DNA of 21,339 bases from Cypionkella sp. (GTDB taxonomy: Bacteria; Pseudomonadota; Alphaproteobacteria; Rhodobacterales; Rhodobacteraceae): assembly GCA_023255415.1 (NCBI GenBank), contig JALRIN010000035.1, positions 6,386-27,724 on the forward strand. The letters are read 5' to 3'. The number at the start of each line of letters is the position of its first letter. Within the stretch, counting starts at the first letter, position 1. The translations under genes and the position numbers were made by a program. The notes below the pieces were generated by a model. It saw nothing but the letters and a program-made list of their open reading frames with translations. It did no database searches and had not been told where the DNA came from. Below are positions 1-7,088 of the stretch, one piece after another.

Positions 1-1
1 A

Positions 2-805
2 CGCGTAACCCGCTTTGCGCCTTCGCCCACCGGGCCGCTGCACCTTGGCCATGCCTTCGCCGCGTTCACAGCGGCAGAGCGAGGCGATCGGTTTTTGTTG
101 CGCATAGAAGATATCGACACCGCGCGCTCCAAACCCCGTTGGGAGGCCGAAATTTATGACGATTTGCACTGGCTGGGGCTGGACTGGCCGAAGCCAGTGA
201 TGCGGCAATCGCAGCGACGTGAAGCCTATGCCAAGGCGCTGCATTTGTTGGAAAAACTTGGCCTGACCTATGCCTGCAGCTGCACGCGCAGCGATATTCT
301 TTCGGCGCTCTCTGCCCCGCAAGAGGGCGCCATGGGTCCAGATGGGCCGATCTATCCGGGCACCTGCCGCGGCCGTCAAGGCACGGGGACGATCCGATTG
401 GATATGGCGAAAGCAATGGCGCGGCTGGGCGAGATTGACTTTACCGAAACCGGGATCATGGCCGGTGCGCATCGCTTTGAAGCGGCAAATCTTTGCGAAA
501 CCGTCGGCGATATCGTGCTGGCGCGGCGCGATATTGGCAGCTCTTATCACCTTGCCGTGGTCGTCGATGATGCCGCCCAAGGCATAACCGAGGTCACGCG
601 CGGCGCAGATCTGTTCGAGGCCACCAAAATTCATGTGGTTTTACAAGGTCTTCTTGGGTTGCCGACGCCCAAGTATCACCACCACCGCCTGATCCGCGAT
701 GATCAGGGCAAGCGGCTGGCCAAACGCGATGACGCCCGCGCGCTCTCGAAATATCGGGCCGAGGGGGCCAGCCCTGCCGATATTCGCCGCCTGATCGGGC
801 TATAG
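2..805 (+). CDS. gluQ: Glutamyl-Q tRNA(Asp) synthetase (5' partial)
   Basis: GluQ activates glutamate without tRNA and transfers it to queuosine in tRNA-Asp. It is a paralog of the glutamyl-tRNA synthetase catalytic core that lacks the anticodon-binding domain. The frame is open from base 2 and reads RVTRFAPSPTGPLHLGHAFA, which contains the class I HIGH-type motif (HLGH). This is followed by RIEDIDTAR, a CSC...YPGTC zinc-binding pattern, and GKRLAKRDD as the KMSKS-like loop near the C-terminus. About 267 residues are visible, against roughly 290-300 for the family, so only a few N-terminal residues are missing; the true start lies upstream of the window. The gene ends convergently with hisI, and the two coding regions overlap by 6 bp. 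A full GluRS is excluded by the short length and the absence of a C-terminal anticodon-binding region. Confidence 0.93.
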   Translation, partial: RVTRFAPSPTGPLHLGHAFAAFTAAERGDRFLLRIEDIDTARSKPRWEAEIYDDLHWLGLDWPKPVMRQSQRREAYAKALHLLEKLGLTYACSCTRSDILSALSAPQEGAMGPDGPIYPGTCRGRQGTGTIRLDMAKAMARLGEIDFTETGIMAGAHRFEAANLCETVGDIVLARRDIGSSYHLAVVVDDAAQGITEVTRGADLFEATKIHVVLQGLLGLPTPKYHHHRLIRDDQGKRLAKRDDARALSKYRAEGASPADIRRLIGL

Positions 806-1156
806 CGGCTGCGAAATCACCAGTTCCTGGCCCTCTTGCACGGATGTATAAAAACAGCTGCGTCGGTTGGTGTGGCAGGCGGGCCCCTCTTGCGTGACCA
901 AAGCCAAAAGACAATCGCGGTCGCAATCCAAACGCAGCTCGACCAAGCGCTGCACATGTCCCGAAGTCTCGCCCTTGGCCCAAAACGCCGCCCGCGAGCG
1001 CGACCAATAGGTCATTGCCCCGGTCTGCAATGTGCGCTCAAGGCTCGCAGCACTCATCCAGGCCATCATGAGCACCTCGCCGGTCGTATGATCTTGGGCA
1101 ATGCAGGGGATCAGGCCTGCGGCATCATACTTTAGTGTGCTTGTGTCGAATTTCAT
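800..1156 (-). CDS. hisI: Phosphoribosyl-AMP cyclohydrolase
   Basis: HisI opens the adenine ring of PR-AMP, the third step of histidine biosynthesis, in the cytosol. The 118-aa protein is a stand-alone cyclohydrolase without a fused HisE domain. Visible family marks are WMSAASLERTL, the YWSRSR segment, the metal-binding DCDRD around residues 77-81, and zinc-ligand cysteines at about 78, 94 and 101 (in GPACHTNRRSCF). The open frame extends 28 codons further upstream, but the ATG at 1154-1156 is chosen because an AAGGAG Shine-Dalgarno lies about 7 nt upstream and the protein then begins MKFDTSTLKYD, as expected for the family. The 3' end overlaps convergent gluQ by 6 bp. The 5' end faces the divergent Fe-S scaffold gene across 61 bp. 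Confidence 0.95.
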   Translation of the reverse strand: MKFDTSTLKYDAAGLIPCIAQDHTTGEVLMMAWMSAASLERTLQTGAMTYWSRSRAAFWAKGETSGHVQRLVELRLDCDRDCLLALVTQEGPACHTNRRSCFYTSVQEGQELVISQPL

Positions 1157-1166
1157 CCGGTTCTCC

Positions 1167-1195
1167 TTGGACTTGCCCCGTCTCCGGCTTATCTT
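1167..1195 (+). promoter_or_regulatory. Possible sigma-70-type promoter for the Fe-S scaffold gene
   Basis: TTGGAC at 1167-1172 and TATCTT at 1190-1195 are separated by 17 bp. They lie in the 61-bp divergent gap between hisI and the Fe-S scaffold gene. Both hexamers are imperfect, so this is a reading by eye. It overlaps the hisI ribosome-binding region on the other strand. Confidence 0.3.
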
Positions 1196-1217
1196 GACCA
1201 GCAAAGAAGGAAAAGCC

Positions 1218-1649
1218 ATGAGCGATAGCGATCTTGTCAAACTCTACTCGGGCCGTATCCTTGCGCTGGCCGCTGATATTCCGCATCTGGGCCGTCTGCC
1301 TGATGCGATGGCCAGTGTGCGCAAACGATCGCCGCTGTGTGGATCGACAGTGACGGTTGATCTGCGGGTTGAGAATGGCCGGATCAGCGCCTTTGCCCAA
1401 GATGTGAAGGCCTGTGCCTTGGGTCAGGCGGCGGCTTCTGTGGTGGGCGGCGCGATTTTGGGCCGCAGCCTTGCCGAGGTCGAAGCCGCCCGCGACGCCC
1501 TGCGCGCCATGCTGAAAGACCAGGGCCCCGTGCCCGCCGCACCTTTTGACGGTTTTGAAGTGCTGATCCCTGCCCGCGACTACAAGAACCGCCATGCCTC
1601 GATCTTGCTTGCGCTTGAAGCCACCGCCGAGGCTATGACCGGGCTTTAA
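1218..1649 (+). CDS. Iron-sulfur cluster assembly scaffold-like protein (IscU/NifU-N family)
   Basis: The 143-aa protein belongs to the IscU/NifU N-terminal scaffold family (COG0822 type), whose members assemble or carry nascent Fe-S clusters. SPLCGSTVTVDL places the first family cysteine at residue 41, and VKACALGQAAAS places the second at residue 66. At the position of the third scaffold cysteine (KLHCS in IscU) the protein reads KNRHAS, so that residue is alanine (about 127). The Asp that follows the first CG in classical IscU is also replaced, giving CGST. The start is the ATG at 1218 with AAGGA 8 nt upstream; the longer open frame has no such signal. It is divergent from hisI, and its stop lies at the edge of the A-tract of a minus-strand terminator. 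Because it lacks the complete ligand set, it may be an accessory or carrier protein rather than a canonical scaffold. No isc or suf neighbours are visible. Confidence 0.82.
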   Translation: MSDSDLVKLYSGRILALAADIPHLGRLPDAMASVRKRSPLCGSTVTVDLRVENGRISAFAQDVKACALGQAAASVVGGAILGRSLAEVEAARDALRAMLKDQGPVPAAPFDGFEVLIPARDYKNRHASILLALEATAEAMTGL

Positions 1650-1681
1650 AAAAACGCCGCACATCTTTTCAGATGGCGGCG
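1648..1681 (-). terminator. Rho-independent terminator of the minus-strand unit
   Basis: Read on the minus strand, a 10-bp GC-rich stem (arms at 1672-1681 and 1655-1665, one bulged base) closes on a 6-nt loop. It is followed by seven T residues (1648-1654). Orientation and U-tract make it a terminator for transcripts coming from the small membrane-protein gene, and for recG read-through. On the plus strand the stem is not followed by a U-run, so it is not an evident terminator for the Fe-S scaffold gene. Confidence 0.82.
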
Positions 1682-1780
1682 CAAAGGGGCGTTCTTACCC
1701 GAACAGGCGGCGGGACAGCCACATCGCACCCCATTGGGGACGGGTGCAAGAGGTCGGGTCAACAAGACCGCAGGCAGTTT

Positions 1781-1903
1781 TCAAAGCGTGCCAGACATTC
1801 CCAATCCGGCAAAAAGCAGAACAAACAGGGACACCACCCCAACAGAATCAACCAATATGGCCTTGCGCGAGCGGTGCAGGATTTCGGTAATTTCGGTAAT
1901 CAT
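1781..1903 (-). CDS. Putative SOS-regulated 40-aa single-pass membrane protein
   Basis: No family is recognised. The 40-residue product starts MITEITEILHRSRKAILVDS. It has a short charged N-terminus with a basic HRSRK patch, then one hydrophobic span (about residues 16-37), so an inner-membrane protein with its N-terminus in the cytosol is expected. The ATG at 1901-1903 has a perfect GGAGG Shine-Dalgarno 5 nt upstream, which decides this start although the frame stays open further up. About 60-80 bp upstream lies an exact alphaproteobacterial LexA box, and a strong terminator closes the unit downstream. The gene lies just after recG and ligA on the same strand. Independent promoter, operator, ribosome-binding site and terminator argue that this short frame is real. 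By analogy with SidA of Caulobacter or TisB of E. coli it may act at the membrane during DNA damage; that is inference, not homology. Confidence 0.68.
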   Translation of the reverse strand: MITEITEILHRSRKAILVDSVGVVSLFVLLFAGLGMSGTL

Positions 1904-1930
1904 GGCGACCTCCATTTGCTGTGTTGCCCT

Positions 1931-1960
1931 ATTGTTCTCATATGATTCGAATTCTGTAAA
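1931..1960 (-). promoter_or_regulatory. Promoter of the small membrane-protein gene
   Basis: On the minus strand TTTACA (1955-1960) and AACAAT (1931-1936) are separated by 18 bp. The LexA box at 1961-1975 abuts the -35 element and the second near-box overlaps the -10 region, a geometry fitting repression. The hexamers are chosen by eye. Confidence 0.4.
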
Positions 1961-1985
1961 GAACTTTATGAGAACATATGAGAAC
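1934..1985. promoter_or_regulatory. LexA (SOS) operator region with inverted repeat
   Basis: GAAC-TTTATGA-GAAC at 1961-1975 is an exact GAAC-N7-GAAC, equivalent to the GTTC-N7-GTTC SOS box of alphaproteobacteria. A second near-match, GTTC-TCATATG-ATTC, lies at 1934-1948. A third GAAC at 1982-1985 follows with 6-bp spacing. The outer arms GTTCTCATATG (1934-1944) and CATATGAGAAC (1975-1985) form a perfect 11-bp inverted repeat. The region lies between the recG stop and the small membrane-protein gene and drives the latter. Confidence 0.72.
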
Positions 1986-1995
1986 AAAACTGGAT

Positions 1996-4080
1996 TTAGC
2001 CCACCGCAATCAGTTTGATCGCGCGGTCTTGGTCCAGAAGCCACAGCAAAATCCGCGCGGCTTTTCCGCGTTGGCTGATCAGATCCGGGTCGTCATGCAA
2101 CAGCCGCCGCGCATCGCTTTGCGCCACCGCCATCAGCCCGGCTTGGCGCTCCAGATCGGCGATGCGAAACCGTGGCAGGCCCGATTGCGCAGTACCGATC
2201 AGATCGCCGACGCCGCGCATCAGCATATCTTCTTCTGAAATCTTAAAGCCATCTTCGCTGTCGCGGATCACCTTGAGCCGCCGCTCGCCACTTTCGGACA
2301 GCGGCGCTTGATAAAGCAGCAGGCAGGTCGAGTCTGCCTCGCCGCGCCCGACCCTGCCGCGCAGCTGGTGCAATTGCGCCAGACCAAAAATCTCGGCGCG
2401 CTCGATCACCATAATGCTGGCATTGGGCACATTGACCCCCACTTCGATCACCGTGGTGGCGACCAGAACCTTGGTCACACCGGCAACAAACCGCGCCATT
2501 GCTGCGTCTTTATCGGCATGCGGCATCTGGCCATGCACCAAACCCACGATATCGCCCAAAGCCGCGCGCAACCCGGCAAAGCGCGCCTCGGCACTGGCGT
2601 AATCCAGCTGTTCAGACTCCTCGACCAAGGGACAGACCCAATAGGCCTGCCGCCCCTCGGCCACGGCACGCGCCAGATGTGCGACCACCTCATCCAGCCG
2701 CGCGGTCGAGATCATCGCCGTCTTGATCGGCTTGCGGCCTTTGGGTTTTTCGTCCAGCACCGATATATCCATATCGCCGTAACTTACCAAAGCCAGACTG
2801 CGCGGGATCGGCGTTGCCGTCATCACCAGCACATCGGCATTGGCGCCCTTGGCCCCCAGCTCCATCCGCTGCGAGACGCCAAAGCGGTGCTGCTCGTCAA
2901 TCACCGCAAGCCTAAGGTCATGAAAAAATACATCTTTTTGAAAAACCGCATGGGTGCCAACCAAAATGCCAATGCGCCCCGCGGCCAGGGCGGCAAGCTT
3001 GGCCGCGCGTTCCGCCCCCTTGTCGCGGCCGGTCAAAATCTCAAGCCGGACCCCAGCAGCAGCGGCCAAGGGAGCCAGGCCTTCGTGATGCTGGCGCGCC
3101 AGAATTTCGGTGGGCGCCATCAAAACGCCCTGCCCGCCCGCCTCGACCGCGATCAGCAGCGCCATAAAGGCGACCAAGGTTTTTCCCGACCCAACATCAC
3201 CCTGCAACAGACGATTCATCCGCAAAGGCAGCGCCATATCGGCGGCAATTTCGCCAATCGCGCGGGTCTGCGCGCCGGTCGGCTGATAGGGCAAAGAGGC
3301 CAGAACCGCCGCCTGCAAGCTCCCTGTGCCACGGCTGACCTGCCCCGCCGCGCGGCGCAACGAGGCCCGCGCCAGCGACAGCGTCAGCTGATGCGCAAAC
3401 AGCTCGTCATAGGCCAAACGCTGCCGCGCGGGCGCCGTGAAGGCCAGATCAGCGGGGTCTGTTGGCTGATGCACGGCCCTGATCGCGGCCAGCCAATCAG
3501 GCCAAGCCTCGCGCGCCTTCAGGCTTGGATCGATCCATTCGGGCAGATCGGGGCTGCGCGCAAGCGCACTGGCCACGCCTTTGGCCACCAATTTTTGCGT
3601 TACCCCCGCAACCAGAGGATAGACCGGTTCGAACAACGGCAAGTCGCCTGCTTCTTCGGGGCGCAAAACATGATCGGGGTGCACCATTTGCGCGATGCCA
3701 TCAAACAGCTCGATCCGCCCCGAAACCAGTCGCCGCTGCCCCGTCGGCAGCAGCTTTTGCAGATATTCGCCACGCGCATGGAAGAACACCAACTGAAATT
3801 CCAGCCCCGCGTCGCGCACCATCACCCGGTATGGCCGCCCCTTTTGCCGCGGCGGAAAATGGCTGCCAACTTCGACCTCGACCGTCACAGTGCAGGGTGC
3901 GACCACATCGCGGACCGAGGCTTTGCGGGCGCGGTCCACCGCCGAATGCGGCAGCACAAACAGCAGGTCTTTCGGCTTTTCCACCCCTAAGCCACTGAAG
4001 GCTATTGCAGTTTTAGGGCCCACCCCTTCCAGAGTATCCAGCCCCGCAAACAGCGGAAACAGGATCTCTGGACGGGTCAT
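1996..4080 (-). CDS. recG: ATP-dependent DNA helicase RecG
   Basis: RecG is a superfamily 2 helicase that remodels stalled replication forks and branch-migrates recombination intermediates. The 694-aa product has a normal full length. Its N-terminal wedge/OB region (about 1-250) begins with the helix-hairpin-helix-like LEGVGPKTA. The helicase core shows the Q-type motif YQPTGAQ, Walker A GDVGSGKT (294-301), MAPTEILARQH, the DEQH box (DEQHRFGV, from 395), and MTATPIPR. The second helicase domain contains VATTVIEVGVNVPNA and HQLRGRVGRG. The C-terminal RecG signature includes GFKISEEDMLMRGVGDLIGT. The start ATG overlaps the ligA stop in ATGA, indicating translational coupling. Downstream (minus direction) the SOS operator and small membrane-protein gene follow after 93 bp. 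Confidence 0.97.
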   Translation of the reverse strand: MTRPEILFPLFAGLDTLEGVGPKTAIAFSGLGVEKPKDLLFVLPHSAVDRARKASVRDVVAPCTVTVEVEVGSHFPPRQKGRPYRVMVRDAGLEFQLVFFHARGEYLQKLLPTGQRRLVSGRIELFDGIAQMVHPDHVLRPEEAGDLPLFEPVYPLVAGVTQKLVAKGVASALARSPDLPEWIDPSLKAREAWPDWLAAIRAVHQPTDPADLAFTAPARQRLAYDELFAHQLTLSLARASLRRAAGQVSRGTGSLQAAVLASLPYQPTGAQTRAIGEIAADMALPLRMNRLLQGDVGSGKTLVAFMALLIAVEAGGQGVLMAPTEILARQHHEGLAPLAAAAGVRLEILTGRDKGAERAAKLAALAAGRIGILVGTHAVFQKDVFFHDLRLAVIDEQHRFGVSQRMELGAKGANADVLVMTATPIPRSLALVSYGDMDISVLDEKPKGRKPIKTAMISTARLDEVVAHLARAVAEGRQAYWVCPLVEESEQLDYASAEARFAGLRAALGDIVGLVHGQMPHADKDAAMARFVAGVTKVLVATTVIEVGVNVPNASIMVIERAEIFGLAQLHQLRGRVGRGEADSTCLLLYQAPLSESGERRLKVIRDSEDGFKISEEDMLMRGVGDLIGTAQSGLPRFRIADLERQAGLMAVAQSDARRLLHDDPDLISQRGKAARILLWLLDQDRAIKLIAVG

Positions 4081-6197
4081 GCCTGACCTATCAGCGCAAG
4101 CCAGCCGTCTTCGTCGATCACCTCGACGCCGAATTTCTCGGCATCCTTGGCCTTTGATCCCGCGCCGGGCCCTGCGATCACCAGATCCGTTTTGGCGGAA
4201 ACCGAGCCGGACACCTTGGCGCCCAAAGCTTCGGCGCGGGCCTTGGCCTCGGCGCGGCTCATCTTTTCCAAAGTGCCAGTAAAGACAAGGGTTTTGCCCG
4301 CCACGGGGCTGTCAACCGGCGTGATTGCGATCACCGGAACCACGTCCAATTCCGCCACCAGCGCATCAATCGCCGCACGTTCGGTGTCGTTTTGCAGCGC
4401 CGCCACCAGCGATTCGGCCATAACCTTGCCTACCCCATCGATTGCCAGCAGCTCGTTCCAGGCCGCATTGCCCTCGCGCGCCTGCGTCAGCGCCGATTCG
4501 AGCGCGCTCCACGTCGCAAAATGGCGCGCCAACAGCCCAGAGGCGGCATCGCCAACATGACGAATACCAAGCCCGAAGATCAGCCGATCCAGTGGAATTT
4601 GCCGCTTGGCATTGATCGCCGCAAACAGCTTTTTCACCGAAGTCTCGCCAAATCCCTCGCGGTTTTTCAGCTTTTTCAGCGGGTTGGCAGCATCGCGCTG
4701 CTCTAGCGTGAAAATATCAGCGGGGGTTTTGACCGCCAACTCACTGTCGGCAAAAAACATCTCGATTTGCTTTGCGCCCAGCCCTTCGATGTCAAATGCC
4801 CCGCGCGAGACGAAATGTTTCAGCCGCTCTACCGCTTGGGCCGGGCAAATCAGCCCGCCGGTGCAGCGGCGCACAGCGTCACCCTCTTCACGATGCGCAA
4901 CCGAGCCGCATTCAGGGCAAACCGTTGGAAACACGAAAGGAACCGCAGAGGACGGGCGCTTTTCAAGGTCAATATCGTTGATTTTCGGGATCACATCGCC
5001 TGCGCGATAGACCTGCACCCAATCGCCGATGCGAATATCACGGCCCTCGCGAATCGCAGCGCCCTTGGCCCCACGGCCGGCGATGTAATCCTCGTTGTGC
5101 AGCGTCGCATTTGAAACAACCACACCGCCCACCGTTACCGGCGTCAGCCGCGCAACCGGCGACAGCGCGCCGGTGCGTCCGACCTGAATGTCGATGGCAT
5201 CAAGCCGCGTCCAAGCCAATTCGGCGGGAAATTTATGCGCAATCGCCCATCGCGGCGTGGTCGAGCGCAGCCCCAAACGCGCCTGCAGGGCCAGATCGTT
5301 AACCTTGTAAACCACACCGTCAATGTCGTATCCAAGCGTCGCGCGCTGCGCCTCAACCTCGTGATAATGCGCAAGCATCGCTTCAGGGCCAGCGCAAAGC
5401 GAAGTCAGCGGGTTGGTTTTGAACCCCAATGCGGCAAGCCGCTCGATCGCTTCGAACTGGGTGCGCGCTAGCGGTTCGGAAAGCTGCCCCCAAGCATATG
5501 CGAAAAATTTCAATGGCCGCGACTGGGTTATTTTTGCGTCCAACTGCCGCAAAGACCCGGCGGCAGCATTGCGCGGATTGGCAAAGGTTTTCTCGCCGGC
5601 CGCGCTTTGCCGCGCATTCAACGCTGCGAAATCGGCGTGGCTCATGTAAACCTCGCCGCGCACTTCAAGCACAGGCGGCGCGTTTTTCAGCTTTTTCGGA
5701 ATATCAGCGATGGTCAGCGCGTTTTCGGTGACATTCTCGCCCACAGCACCGTCGCCGCGGGTGGCCGCATGCACCAATTTGCCGCCCATATAGCGCAGCG
5801 ACAGCGACAGCCCGTCAATCTTTGGCTCGGCTGTGTAGAAAAGCGAGCTTTCGTGGCCCAGAAATTTGCGAATACGCTCGTCAAAATCGGCGACATCGCT
5901 GTCTTCAAAGGCATTTTCCAGCGACAGCATCGGCAGGCTGTGGCTGACTTTGGCAAAACCCTCGGCTGCGGGCGCGCCCACCTGCAGCGCTGGGCTGTCG
6001 GGGCGGCGCAGCTGCGGAAAGGCCGCCTCTATCGCCGCATTGCGCTGTTTCAGCGCATCATAGTCGGCATCGGTGATCTTTGGCGCATCCTCGGCGTGAT
6101 AGGCACGATTGGCCGCGGTCAGCAGTTTGGCCAGGCGCGCCAATTCACTGCGCGCCTCGTCGCTGCTTAATTCCGCAATCGGCTTGTCTTGCTGCAT
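4077..6197 (-). CDS. ligA: NAD+-dependent DNA ligase LigA
   Basis: LigA seals nicks in duplex DNA using NAD+, in replication and repair. The 706-aa protein shows the family order: the N-terminal Ia domain with ITDADYDAL, the adenylation domain with nucleophilic lysine in KIDG (K126), the TRGDG motif (about 147-151), and DIDGVVYKVND near residue 291. An OB fold follows with VGRTGALSPVA. A four-cysteine zinc finger uses C427, C430, C445 and C451. Helix-hairpin-helix repeats follow (GLGIRHVG, AIDGVGKVMAES), and a C-terminal BRCT domain (about 630-706) contains LVFTGTLEKMSR. The start at 6195-6197 has AGGAGG 8 nt upstream. The gene is followed directly by recG with a 4-nt overlap, so the two repair genes are probably cotranscribed. 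ctrA lies 71 bp upstream on the same strand. Confidence 0.97.
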   Translation of the reverse strand: MQQDKPIAELSSDEARSELARLAKLLTAANRAYHAEDAPKITDADYDALKQRNAAIEAAFPQLRRPDSPALQVGAPAAEGFAKVSHSLPMLSLENAFEDSDVADFDERIRKFLGHESSLFYTAEPKIDGLSLSLRYMGGKLVHAATRGDGAVGENVTENALTIADIPKKLKNAPPVLEVRGEVYMSHADFAALNARQSAAGEKTFANPRNAAAGSLRQLDAKITQSRPLKFFAYAWGQLSEPLARTQFEAIERLAALGFKTNPLTSLCAGPEAMLAHYHEVEAQRATLGYDIDGVVYKVNDLALQARLGLRSTTPRWAIAHKFPAELAWTRLDAIDIQVGRTGALSPVARLTPVTVGGVVVSNATLHNEDYIAGRGAKGAAIREGRDIRIGDWVQVYRAGDVIPKINDIDLEKRPSSAVPFVFPTVCPECGSVAHREEGDAVRRCTGGLICPAQAVERLKHFVSRGAFDIEGLGAKQIEMFFADSELAVKTPADIFTLEQRDAANPLKKLKNREGFGETSVKKLFAAINAKRQIPLDRLIFGLGIRHVGDAASGLLARHFATWSALESALTQAREGNAAWNELLAIDGVGKVMAESLVAALQNDTERAAIDALVAELDVVPVIAITPVDSPVAGKTLVFTGTLEKMSRAEAKARAEALGAKVSGSVSAKTDLVIAGPGAGSKAKDAEKFGVEVIDEDGWLALIGQA

Positions 6198-6268
6198 TCC
6201 TGCCGCCTCCTTTGACTTGCGCCAAAGTTATGCTGCGCGCGCAAAATGGGCAAGGTCCGCCCGCGCGG

Positions 6269-6982
6269 TTAGGCGCTTGCCGCCAAAAGAGGCGCCCCGG
6301 CCACCGGCTGCGGATCGCGCAGCACATAGCCGCGGCCCCAAACCGTTTCGATATAGTTTTGCCCACCTGTTGCTTCGGCCAGTTTCTTGCGCAACTTGCA
6401 GATGAAAACATCTATGATCTTCAGCTCTGGCTCATCCATGCCACCGTAAAGATGGTTGAGAAACATTTCCTTGGTCAAGGTGGTGCCCTTACGCAGGCTA
6501 AGAAGTTCCAGCATCTGGTATTCCTTACCGGTCAGATGCACCGAGGCCCCCATCACATCGACAGTTTTGGCATCCAGATTGACATTGACCTGACCGGTGC
6601 GAATGACCGATTGGCTATGGCCTTTTGAGCGTCGAATAATCGCATGAATGCGCGCGACCAATTCTTCGCGGTGGAAGGGTTTGGTTAAATAATCATCAGC
6701 GCCAAAGCCGAAGCCTTTGATTTTATTCTCGGTATCATCCGCGCCCGAGAGAATCAGAATAGGCGTTTCGATTCGTGCCATCCGCAATTGCCGCAACACT
6801 TCATGGCCCGACATATCTGGCAGATGCAGATCCAAAAGGATCAGATCGTAGTCGTAAAGCTTTGCCAGATCGACGCCGTCTTCGCCCAAATCGGTACAAT
6901 ACACGTTCAAATTCGCATGTGTCAGCATCAATTCAATGCTGCGCGAGGTGGTAGGATCATCTTCAACCAATAAAATTCGCAT
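6269..6982 (-). CDS. ctrA: Cell-cycle/motility response regulator CtrA
   Basis: CtrA is an OmpR-type DNA-binding response regulator phosphorylated through the CckA-ChpT relay. In Caulobacter it controls the cell cycle. In Rhodobacterales it mainly governs motility, quorum-linked traits and, in some species, gene transfer agents. The 237-aa protein has a receiver domain (1-120) with acidic residues in LLVEDD, the phospho-acceptor D51 in LLDLHLPDMSG, and the conserved lysine in TKPFH. It continues with the CtrA-typical IRRSKGHSQSVI linker and a winged-helix domain (about 125-228) containing TGKEYQMLELLSLRKG and VWGRGYVLRDP. The start MRILLVEDD (ATG 6980-6982) is chosen over a 17-codon-longer frame by family alignment, and GGAG lies 9 nt upstream. 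The C-terminus ends LLAASA, not in the Ala-Ala of Caulobacter CtrA. A CtrA-like box lies 55-70 bp upstream, and the sciP-type gene lies upstream on the same strand. Confidence 0.96.
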   Translation of the reverse strand: MRILLVEDDPTTSRSIELMLTHANLNVYCTDLGEDGVDLAKLYDYDLILLDLHLPDMSGHEVLRQLRMARIETPILILSGADDTENKIKGFGFGADDYLTKPFHREELVARIHAIIRRSKGHSQSVIRTGQVNVNLDAKTVDVMGASVHLTGKEYQMLELLSLRKGTTLTKEMFLNHLYGGMDEPELKIIDVFICKLRKKLAEATGGQNYIETVWGRGYVLRDPQPVAGAPLLAASA

Positions 6983-7036
6983 AAGGGCGCGCTCCGGCTT
7001 TAGTTCTTGTTCATTAACAACTTTGGCGGTCAATGG

Positions 7037-7052
7037 TTAACCATCCGTTATC
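7037..7052 (+). promoter_or_regulatory. CtrA-like binding site upstream of ctrA
   Basis: TTAA-CCATCCG-TTATC matches the CtrA consensus TTAA-N7-TTAAC with a single mismatch. It lies 55-70 bp before the ctrA start, so autoregulation is plausible. An additional TTAAC half-site is at 7014-7018. Confidence 0.42.
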
Positions 7053-7060
7053 CGGACGCA

Positions 7061-7088
7061 GAAAAAAACCAAAAACAACTCAAAGTTG
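7061..7088 (-). terminator. Possible intrinsic terminator between sciP and ctrA
   Basis: On the minus strand CAACT-TTG-AGTTG forms a 5-bp hairpin that includes the sciP stop codon. It is followed by a T-rich tail (TTTTTGG then seven T). The stem is short and AT-rich, so termination may be partial. It would separate sciP from ctrA, which has its own upstream region. Confidence 0.38.

Noticed and set aside
1781..1790. CTT TGA at the end of the small gene resembling the prfB +1 frameshift site
   Set aside because: The +1 register closes after seven codons and there is no upstream Shine-Dalgarno-like stimulator as in prfB; only the -1 register is open further.
1673..2018. Plus-strand frames of about 90 codons opposite the small membrane-protein gene
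   Set aside because: They run through the terminator and LexA operator, lack ribosome-binding sites, and have low-complexity shadow composition.
2308..3990. Long plus-strand open frame of 560 codons antisense to recG
   Set aside because: It is the reverse-complement shadow of recG in a GC-rich genome. Its composition is rich in Q, R, H and P with no domain pattern, and recG is certain.
5607..6170. Plus-strand open frame of 187 codons antisense to ligA
   Set aside because: Shadow of ligA; no Shine-Dalgarno, no family resemblance.
7005..7012. GTTC repeats before ctrA considered as a second SOS box
   Set aside because: The two GTTC units are only 2 bp apart, not 7.
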